From Armatimonadota bacterium (GTDB taxonomy: Bacteria; Armatimonadota; Zipacnadia; JAUWAU01), in the NCBI GenBank assembly GCA_030601885.1, contig JAUWAU010000030.1, positions 19,133 to 83,132 of the forward strand: 64,000 nucleotides of DNA. Reading direction: 5' to 3'. The notes beneath the pieces are model-generated. The model did not search any database and had not been told where the DNA came from. It worked only from the letters and a program-made list of their open reading frames with translations. Positions 58,701-64,000 of this stretch are shown piece by piece (position 1 is the first letter of the stretch; each line of letters begins with the position of its first letter). Made by a program: the position numbers and the translations under genes.

Positions 58701-60372
58701 CGACGCCGGGTACCTCACCCGCCGCCTCGTGGATGTGGCGCAGGATGTTATTCTCACCGACATCGACTGCGGCACCACGGAGGGCATCACGGTTACGCCT
58801 GTGTTTGAAGAGGAGCTGTACTGCAGTGAGTGTGGCGAGGAAGATCTGCGGCGCGAGGGTAAGTGCGAATTCTGTGGCGTGGAGTTGCCCGCGCCGGTGC
58901 AGAGTAAAGTGCTCGAGCCCCTCGCCGAGCGCGTCACAGGTCGTGTGGTGGCCGAGGATGTGGTGGATCCGGGCACTGGGGAGGTGCTCGTGCAGGCGGG
59001 CGATGAGATCACCCGAGAAGCGGCCCAGGCGCTGAATGATGCGGGCATCGTCCGGGCGAAGATCCGCTCGGCGCTCACGTGCGAACTGGACCACGGCATC
59101 TGTCGCCAGTGTTACGGGCGAGACCTGGCCACGAGCCGGTTGATTGACGTCGGCACGGCCATCGGCATCATTGCGGCCCAGTCCATCGGCGAGCCCGGGA
59201 CGCAGCTCACCATGCGCACCTTCCACACCGGCGGCGTCGGGCAGCAGTACATCACCGGAGTGGCCGAGGTCAAGAAGAAGAAGCAAGAAGCGCTTCGGGG
59301 GCTGCACGAGGACATTGATCGCGGCATCGTCAGCATTGAATCCGGAGGAGCTGAGCGGGAGCGCACCAGGGCGATCCAGGCGATGCTGAAGGTGCTCGAG
59401 GACCCGGTTCACGGCCTGCTTCGCGTGGTGGAACTCTTTGAGGCCCGAAAGCCCAAGGGAGAGGCCATCGCGGCGCAAGTTGACGGTGCCGTGGCCGCCG
59501 TTGACCGGACGGGCCTCAACAGAGTCATCATTCACAGCGAACTGCCGCTGAGCGAGCCGAAACTGGCGCGCGGGCAGCGCGCGGCCGAGACCATCGTTCA
59601 CCCCCGCACCAAGAAGGTGCTGTGCGAGGCGACAGGCAAGCTCAGCGAGAAGCTTGCCCGGCGCATGCAGAAAGCGGGCCTGAAGTCCATCAATGTGCGC
59701 AGCGAGCACCTGGTGCCGTACCGCGGCAAACTCCACGTGAAGCTCGGGCAACGCATGCGGCCGGGCGACCGGCTCACAGACGGTCCGCTCGATCCGCAGC
59801 GTGTATTGGCTATGAAGGGGGTCGAAGGCATCCAGGAGTATCTGGTCCGAGAGATACAGCGCGTGTACAAGTCCCAAGGCGTGGACATCAATGACAAGCA
59901 CATCGAAGTCATAATTCGCCAGATGCTGAAGAAGCGCAAGATCGTTGATCATGGCGATACTGACTTCCTCGCGGGGCAGGTTGTGGATCGCGTCGTCTTC
60001 GAACAAGAGAATTCCCGGGTTCACGAACTCGGTGGGAAGGAGGCGACAGCGGATTGGGTCCTGCTGGGGATCACGGAGGCCTCGCTGGCCACGGAGAGCT
60101 TCCTGTCGGCGGCCTCCTTCCAGCGCACGACTCGAGTGCTGGCCGAGGCGGCCACGGCGGGGAAGCGCGACAAGCTGGTGGGTCTCAAGGAGAATGTCAT
60201 CATAGGCCGTTTGATCCCGGCGGGCAGCGGCATGCCGGAACATCGCGACACACTGCTGCGGGTGCCGGAGGTGGAGGGGCCGGAGGACGGGGATGGCGAA
60301 AGGGGGCTGAGCGAGGAGGAGGCGGAGGTCGAATTAGCCGCCGCGGAGGCGGAGTTCGGAGTGGGAGTGTGA
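55774..60372 (+). CDS. rpoC: DNA-directed RNA polymerase beta-prime subunit
   Basis: 1532 residues from the ATG after AGGAGGG. The catalytic loop is NADFDGDQMAVHVPLS. The first zinc site is CHCGKYK...CDRCGVE and the second is CGTTEG...SALTCELDHGICRQCYG. IAAQSIGEPGTQLTMRTFH is the trigger loop. Unusual: between the first Cys of the second zinc site and ERVTGRVVAEDVV lies an added four-Cys ribbon, YCSECGEEDLRREGKCEFCG (C1017, C1020, C1031, C1034). An acidic coiled insertion occurs at residues about 180-230 (EDDDEDSDE). The C-terminus is acidic. Followed by a promoter for the str genes rather than direct read-through. Confidence 0.98.
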   Translation: MILGDAGSFDVVTIGLASPREIRAWSRGEVKKPETINYRTFKPERDGLFCERIFGPSRDWECHCGKYKKVKFKGIICDRCGVEVTRSKVRRRRMGHIELAATVVHIWYLKGVPSPISLLLDMSTRLLEKVVYFASYIVIQVDREKLMRRWDDVKLAADEEIEAIRDETQQIIAELRQKFEEDKKLQKAVEEGAEPVGVAEDDDEDSDELPKTALSLLEEEDERPIFMTEQDLRERIQAEQDAAAEREREVESALKLLQDLEPKQLITELDYRNLLTLVDICDARLEGSFRDLFAAGLGGAAIKELLSQIDLDEMAHELRKEIDERTGARRVRAIKRLGVVEAFRKSKNRPEWMSLDVVAVLPPELRPMVQLDGGRFATSDLNDLYRRIINRNNRLKRIVEIKAPESIINHERRLLQEAVDALIDNGRRARPVTGSNRRPLKSLSDMLKGKEGRFRKNLLGKRVDYSGRSVIVVGPELQLHQCGLPREMALELFKPFVMKRLVEKGFTTNIKTAKRMVDRLRPEVWDALEEVIQEHPILLNRAPTLHRLGIQAFEPVLIDGKAIQLHPLVCQAFNADFDGDQMAVHVPLSAHAQAEARLLMLATRNIFKPADGRPICAPLYDIVLGCYYLTQLQPKAHGHDTIYPNADAAIQAYYFKELDLHALIKVRVPEIAIEAELRREPVELDSDLVRRLRTAVAVGYEAGVARRELHAEVTAAKKLAPDEMPDPEAHRVPEWGGSLEKLVRLEVGIAVGWGRCAARTKIRVSTRRQLIETTVGRTIFNESLPLDLRFINREVARDELAEITDQCHRAYGPERTTHLLDRIKQLGFGFATKSGISICLDDTRIDSDRDRILEETEAEVAKVNKAHEEGSITPGERQQRVLQLYNSARENVADTILARIDRFNPIFMMVNSGARANRSHICQISGMRGLMSDPFGRLIEDLPVKSNFHEGLNVLEYFVSTHGARKGLADVALRTADAGYLTRRLVDVAQDVILTDIDCGTTEGITVTPVFEEELYCSECGEEDLRREGKCEFCGVELPAPVQSKVLEPLAERVTGRVVAEDVVDPGTGEVLVQAGDEITREAAQALNDAGIVRAKIRSALTCELDHGICRQCYGRDLATSRLIDVGTAIGIIAAQSIGEPGTQLTMRTFHTGGVGQQYITGVAEVKKKKQEALRGLHEDIDRGIVSIESGGAERERTRAIQAMLKVLEDPVHGLLRVVELFEARKPKGEAIAAQVDGAVAAVDRTGLNRVIIHSELPLSEPKLARGQRAAETIVHPRTKKVLCEATGKLSEKLARRMQKAGLKSINVRSEHLVPYRGKLHVKLGQRMRPGDRLTDGPLDPQRVLAMKGVEGIQEYLVREIQRVYKSQGVDINDKHIEVIIRQMLKKRKIVDHGDTDFLAGQVVDRVVFEQENSRVHELGGKEATADWVLLGITEASLATESFLSAASFQRTTRVLAEAATAGKRDKLVGLKENVIIGRLIPAGSGMPEHRDTLLRVPEVEGPEDGDGERGLSEEEAEVELAAAEAEFGVGV

Positions 60373-60410
60373 CGCACCCCGGACAGCGGTCCGAAAGCTG
60401 GGATTCGGCC

Positions 60411-60439
60411 TTGACAGGCATGACATTGTTTCGTATACT
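60411..60439 (+). promoter_or_regulatory. Strong sigma-70 promoter of the str operon
   Basis: TTGACA (60411-60416), 17-base spacer, TATACT (60434-60439): a perfect -35 and a one-mismatch -10. It lies 38 bases after the rpoC stop and predicts a leader of about 225 bases to rpsL. Confidence 0.85.
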
Positions 60440-60619
60440 CCCACGTCTCGAGCGTTGCGACTGTCAATGAGACCGTGATAGCCGTGTCAGACGCGCAGCC
60501 CATGGCATCGTGGGGCTGCGTCAACAAGAGTAGTCTTCCACAAGAGGGGGCGGTGGCGGCATTGTAAGGTGGCCGTCTAGGCCTCACCCAGAACCAGGGT
60601 CACATGCCGCGCCTGGTCC

Positions 60620-60648
60620 GGCCCCTCGTGCTTGAATGTGGAGGGGCC
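60620..60648 (+). promoter_or_regulatory. Leader hairpin before rpsL
   Basis: GGCCCCTC (60620-60627) and GAGGGGCC (60641-60648) pair perfectly around a 13-base loop and end 21 bases before the rpsL ATG, just before TTACATTTTGGGGGAG. It could act as an attenuator or as a ribosomal-protein binding site. The rest of the 297-base rpoC-rpsL spacer holds only short hairpins and no gene. Confidence 0.5.
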
Positions 60649-60669
60649 TTACATTTTGGGGGAGCCAGA

Positions 60670-61083
60670 ATGCCGACGATCAGCCAACTCGTACGTAAGG
60701 GCCGCAAGAAGATGCGGCGCAAGCGCCGTGCGCCCGCGCTTAAAGTGTCGTACAACGCGCTGAAGCAGCAGAGGAAGCTGATGAACGGAGCGCCGCAGCG
60801 CCGGGGCGTGTGCACCCGGGTGTGGGCGTTGACTCCGAAGAAGCCGAACTCCGCGCTGCGGAAAGTGGCGCGAGTGCGACTGTTCAACCGCGAGGAGGTC
60901 ACGGCCTACATTCCGGGGATCGGCCATAATCTGGCGGAGCACTCCGTTGTGCTGGTGCGCGGCGGTCGCATCAAGGACCTCAACACGGTGAAGTACCACA
61001 TCGTGCGCGGTGTACTGGACGCGGCCGGCGTGGAGGACCGGCGCCAGAGCCGCTCCAAGTATGGCGCGAAGCGCCCGAAGTAG
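60670..61083 (+). CDS. rpsL: 30S ribosomal protein S12
   Basis: 137 residues from the ATG after TTTGGGGGAG; an upstream ATG in frame adds a non-S12 extension. PTISQLVRKGRKKM, QRRGVCTRVWALTPKKPNSA and the C-terminal DRRQSRSKYGAKRPK are canonical. The linker PALKVSYNALKQQRKLMNGA makes it the longer form known from Thermus and Bacillus relatives. K58 of the TPKKPNS loop is wild type for streptomycin sensitivity. The second functional loop, KDLPGVRYH in most bacteria, reads K102-D-L-N-T-V-K-Y-H, with Pro and Gly both replaced. First gene of the str operon. Confidence 0.97.
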   Translation: MPTISQLVRKGRKKMRRKRRAPALKVSYNALKQQRKLMNGAPQRRGVCTRVWALTPKKPNSALRKVARVRLFNREEVTAYIPGIGHNLAEHSVVLVRGGRIKDLNTVKYHIVRGVLDAAGVEDRRQSRSKYGAKRPK

Positions 61084-61129
61084 CTCCTGGGGATCGTCGT
61101 GGCGCAAGGCCCAATCGAGGTGCGGATGC

Positions 61130-61600
61130 ATGCCGAGAAAAGGTGCCGTTCCGAAACGCGAACTCCCTCCGGATGTTGTGCTGGGCAGCCGCCTGGTCCA
61201 GCGCTTCATCAACAAGCTCATCCGCGGCGGCAAGAAGAGCATCGCCGAGCGGATCTTCTACGCCGCCCTCACGCGCATCCAGGAGACGAGCGGCCGGAAT
61301 CCGCTCGACGTGTTCGCGCAGGCGGTCAAGAACTGCATGCCTCTGCTCGAGGTGCGCCCGCGGCGCGTTGGCGGGGCCACGTATCAGGTGCCCCTTGAGG
61401 TGCGGGCCGATAGGCAGGTCGCGCTGGGCATCCGATGGCTGGTGAATGCCGCCCGAGAGCGCGAGGAGCGGACGATGATCGAACGGCTCGCAAACGAGCT
61501 CATGGACGCGGCCCGGATGCAGGGCCCGGCGGTAAAGCGCAAAGAGGACATGCATCGCATGGCCGAGGCGAACAAGGCATTTGCGCACTATCGGTGGTGA
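61130..61600 (+). CDS. rpsG: 30S ribosomal protein S7
   Basis: 156 residues, the standard length, from the ATG after CGAGGTGC. MPRKGAVPKRELPPD, LVQRFINKLIRGGKKSIAER, VKNCMPLLEVRPRRVGGATY and the C-terminal KREDMHRMAEANKAFAHYRW (with KRKED) are diagnostic. It organises the 16S 3' domain and in enterobacteria represses the str operon. It lies 46 bases after rpsL and 107 before fusA. Confidence 0.98.
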   Translation: MPRKGAVPKRELPPDVVLGSRLVQRFINKLIRGGKKSIAERIFYAALTRIQETSGRNPLDVFAQAVKNCMPLLEVRPRRVGGATYQVPLEVRADRQVALGIRWLVNAAREREERTMIERLANELMDAARMQGPAVKRKEDMHRMAEANKAFAHYRW

Positions 61601-61707
61601 GCCGTTATCGACTGTGCTGGCACCTCAGCGGGCCGTCGGAGTTGGGCCTTGGGATTGCCAGTGCGTGTCGCCGGCGGAGGCGCGAGTTCGTTGTGGAGGA
61701 CAGTTTG

Positions 61708-63807
61708 GTGGACTTGAAGGGCCCGCTGAAAAAAATCAGGAACATAGGTATTGCCGCTCACATTGATGCCGGCAAGACGACCACCACGGAGCGGATGCTG
61801 TTCTATACGGGTCGCATTCACCGCATGGGCGAAGTGGACGACGGGGATGCGACGATGGACTGGATGGAGCAGGAGGCGGAGCGCGGCATCACCATCACGT
61901 CGGCGGCGACGACGTGCTCTTGGCGCGATCATCGAATCAACATCATCGACACGCCCGGGCACGTGGACTTCACCGTGGAGGTGGAGCGGTCGCTGCGCGT
62001 GCTCGATGGCTGCGTGACAATCCTGTGCGGCGTTGGCGGGGTACAGCCCCAGTCGGAAACGGTGTGGCGCCAGGCGGATCGCTACGGGGTGCCGCGGATC
62101 ATCTTCGTGAATAAGCTGGATCGGGCCGGGGCCGACTTTCACTCTGTGCTGCATGAAGTCCGTGCTGGGTTGGGTGCTCCGGCCGTTGCCGTACAGTTGC
62201 CCATCGGAGCCGAGGCGAACTTCTTCGGCCTCGTTGACCTGGTCACCATGACAGCGTTCGTGTATGTGGATGACCTCGGGACGCGAAGCGAGCAAGTGGA
62301 AATCCCCGAGGATATGCAGATGTGGGCCGAGGCCTTCCGTGAACACCTCGTTGTCCAGTTGGCTGAAATAGACGAGCAGATCGAGACGCTGTATCTCGAC
62401 GATGAGGAGCCATCTGTAGACCAACTGCGCAGCGCGTTGCGTCGAGCCACCATCGAGTGCAAGATCGTCCCGGTCTTGTGCGGCGCTGCGCTCAAGAACA
62501 AAGGTGTGCAGCCGCTCCTGGATGCCATTGTGCACTACCTGCCGTCCCCACTGGATGTCCTGCCGGTCCGAGGCGAGCACCCGGAGACGAAGGCGCTCGA
62601 GGTCCGAGAGGCCGACCCGGAGGCCCCCTTTGCGGCACTGGCGTTCAAGATCGTCAGCGACCCGCACGTCGGCAAGCTGTGCTATGTGCGCGTGTATTCC
62701 GGCACCGTGCGCAAGGGGCGGACCGTACTGAACATGACGACGGGTCGGCGCGAACGCATCAGTCGGCTGCTGCTCATGCATGCCAATCGCCGGGAGGACA
62801 CACCAGAGGCTGTGGCGGGCGATATCGTGGCCGCTGTCGGCCTCAACCAAACACGCACCGGCGATACGCTGTGCGATCCGAAGCACCCCGTTCTTCTTGA
62901 GTCGATTGTGTTCCCGGAGCCCATCGTGTTCGTGGCCATCGAGGCCAAGACGAAAGCCGACGATGATCGCCTGAGCGGGGCACTGGAGCGGTTGGCAATC
63001 GAGGATCCTACTTTTGAGGTGAAGATAGCCGAGGAGACGGGGCAGACGATCGTTTCGGGCATGGGCGAGCTGCATCTGGAGATCATCCAAAGCCGACTGC
63101 TGCGTGAGTTCAAAGTGGATGTGACCCTCGGTGTCCCGCAGGTATCGTACCGAGAGACGATCACCGAAGCGGCGCGAGGCGAGGGCAGATTCATCCGGCA
63201 AACAGGCGGGCGCGGCCAGTACGGCCACGTCGTGCTCGAAGTCGAGCCGCTCAAGGACTCCGAAGAACACCTCGAGTTTGAATCCGCTCTCAAAGGCGGC
63301 GTCATCCCGAGAGAGTACATAGCGGCCATCGAGAGTGGCGTCAATGAAGCCATGGCCGCCGGGGTGCTAGCCGGGTATCCAGTCGTGGACGTGCAGGTCC
63401 GGGTCGTCGATGGATCCTATCATGAAGTGGACTCATCGGAGCCGGCGTTCAAGATTGCCGGCTCGATGGCCTTTCGGAATGCGGCGGAGCAGGCCGCACC
63501 CGTCCTGCTGGAGCCCATCATGTTGCTGGAGGTAATCGGACCGGAAGAGTATCTGGGGGAGATCACCAACGATCTGAATAGCCGCCGTGCGCGAGTGGAA
63601 AGCACTGACCCGGGTTCCGGGAACGTGCGGATCATACGGGCACGTGCGCCCCTGGTGGAGCTGTTCGGATACGCAACACAACTGCGTTCGCTGACGCAGG
63701 GCCGCGCTACGTATACGATGGAGCCACTGCGCTACGAGCCGGCCTCAGAAGCCGTCCAGGCGGCGGTCGTTGCCAAGGCGACAGGCCGGTACGCCGCTGC
63801 CAGGTAA
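61708..63807 (+). CDS. fusA: Elongation factor G
   Basis: 699 residues from a GTG at 61708, chosen because GGAGG ends eight bases before it and the product then begins VDLKGPLKKIRNIGIAAHID as usual; a TTG one codon upstream is possible. GTPase motifs: AHIDAGKTT (G1), RGITI (G2), DTPGHVD (G3), NKLD (G4). Domain II follows from ALAFKIVSDPHVGKLCYVRV, domain IV from GRFIRQTGGRGQYGHVVLEV, and domain V ends SLTQGRATYTMEPLRYEPAS. It drives translocation on the ribosome and recycling. Third gene of the str operon. Confidence 0.97.
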   Translation: MDLKGPLKKIRNIGIAAHIDAGKTTTTERMLFYTGRIHRMGEVDDGDATMDWMEQEAERGITITSAATTCSWRDHRINIIDTPGHVDFTVEVERSLRVLDGCVTILCGVGGVQPQSETVWRQADRYGVPRIIFVNKLDRAGADFHSVLHEVRAGLGAPAVAVQLPIGAEANFFGLVDLVTMTAFVYVDDLGTRSEQVEIPEDMQMWAEAFREHLVVQLAEIDEQIETLYLDDEEPSVDQLRSALRRATIECKIVPVLCGAALKNKGVQPLLDAIVHYLPSPLDVLPVRGEHPETKALEVREADPEAPFAALAFKIVSDPHVGKLCYVRVYSGTVRKGRTVLNMTTGRRERISRLLLMHANRREDTPEAVAGDIVAAVGLNQTRTGDTLCDPKHPVLLESIVFPEPIVFVAIEAKTKADDDRLSGALERLAIEDPTFEVKIAEETGQTIVSGMGELHLEIIQSRLLREFKVDVTLGVPQVSYRETITEAARGEGRFIRQTGGRGQYGHVVLEVEPLKDSEEHLEFESALKGGVIPREYIAAIESGVNEAMAAGVLAGYPVVDVQVRVVDGSYHEVDSSEPAFKIAGSMAFRNAAEQAAPVLLEPIMLLEVIGPEEYLGEITNDLNSRRARVESTDPGSGNVRIIRARAPLVELFGYATQLRSLTQGRATYTMEPLRYEPASEAVQAAVVAKATGRYAAAR

Positions 63808-63860
63808 GCTGTGGCGAGCCCAGGGGAGAAGACAGCCTTCATGGCGGGAGGTCGCTAATC

Positions 63861-64000
63861 ATGGCCAGGGAGCAGTTCGTCAGGGACTTGCCGCATCTGA
63901 ACGTGGGCACTATCGGGCACGTGGATCACGGCAAGACGGTGCTGACATCGTGCATCACGAAGCTGCTGGCGCTGCCGGACGTGCCGGGGGATGCGACGTA
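63861..64000 (+). CDS. tuf: Elongation factor Tu, N-terminal part, cut by the window end
   Basis: The first 46 codons are present, after GGGAGG. HLNVGTIGHVDHGKTVLTS aligns with the EF-Tu opening, where G1 is GHVDHGKT. The residue after the Mg-binding Thr is Val, where EF-Tu nearly always has Thr (GKTTLT), and SCITKLLALPDVPGDAT replaces the common AAITKVLA. Position after fusA supports tuf; the divergence deserves a look at the rest of the gene. Confidence 0.88.
   Translation, partial: MAREQFVRDLPHLNVGTIGHVDHGKTVLTSCITKLLALPDVPGDAT

Noticed and set aside
56125..60243. Very long minus-strand open frame opposite rpoC, and similar long frames opposite 26.2-29.9 kb and 32.7-34.7 kb
   Set aside because: They mirror strongly coding genes on the other strand. 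Open antisense frames are expected when third positions are G/C-rich; they lack ribosome sites and family motifs.
1..64000. Transposases, integrases, tRNA or rRNA genes, attachment sites or a replication origin
   Set aside because: None recognised; the only mobile-looking items are short non-coding palindromic repeats.

Overview
The window is GC-rich bacterial chromosome with no rRNA, tRNA, transposase, phage or CRISPR array that I can recognise. Gene starts mostly carry GGAGG-type ribosome sites. A KdsC-like phosphatase and many Sec-type signal peptides suggest a diderm bacterium. The very large load of secreted polysaccharide-active proteins, the isolated rpoBC locus and the dispersed palindromic repeats would fit a free-living glycan degrader from a little-cultured phylum (Armatimonadota, Hydrogenedentota, Planctomycetota or similar). 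I cannot fix the phylum from this sequence alone.

Layout. 0-3 kb: the tail of an upstream gene, a secreted clan-A glycoside hydrolase, then a repeat-filled spacer. 3.2-4.5 kb: a sulfatase-fold hydrolase on the minus strand with Thr at the formylglycine position. 4.6-10.4 kb: an oxidative pentose phosphate operon, tal-gnd-GH15 glucoamylase-zwf, closed by a strong hairpin. 10.7-13.2 kb: a secreted seven-repeat beta-propeller-like protein. 13.7-19.7 kb (minus): a glycyl radical enzyme, its activase and two FAD-dependent oxidoreductases, with the relic of a third. 20.0-20.8 kb: an ArsM-like methyltransferase whose in-frame TGA sits at the expected arsenite-binding Cys and is followed by a SECIS-like hairpin, so it is a candidate selenoprotein. 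20.9-23.2 kb (minus): an ADP-ribosylglycohydrolase and an enolase-superfamily enzyme. 23.4-37.8 kb (plus): five consecutive large secreted proteins (heparinase-like lyase, clan-A hydrolase, GH28, DUF2961, GHL10), a polysaccharide-degradation locus without SusC/D.

38-42 kb (minus): signalling genes (small zinc-ribbon protein, HD-GYP, CheY-like receiver, STAS, small membrane protein, PHP phosphoesterase). 42.4-49.4 kb: a small secreted charged protein, a nucleotidyltransferase-family protein, argD, a secreted carboxypeptidase-regulatory-repeat protein and kdsC. 49.6-51.4 kb: a PAS-GAF-GGDEF diguanylate cyclase. 51.5-64 kb: rpoB-rpoC behind their own promoter, not preceded by rplJL, and then the str operon rpsL-rpsG-fusA-tuf (tuf cut by the window end) behind a consensus sigma-70 promoter.

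Most notable: the candidate seleno-ArsM; short palindromic repeats that have entered reading frames and are translated (one in the glycyl radical enzyme, one in the seven-repeat protein); extra four-Cys zinc ribbons in both RpoB and RpoC; and a ribosomal protein S12 whose near-universal KDLPGV loop reads KDLNTV.
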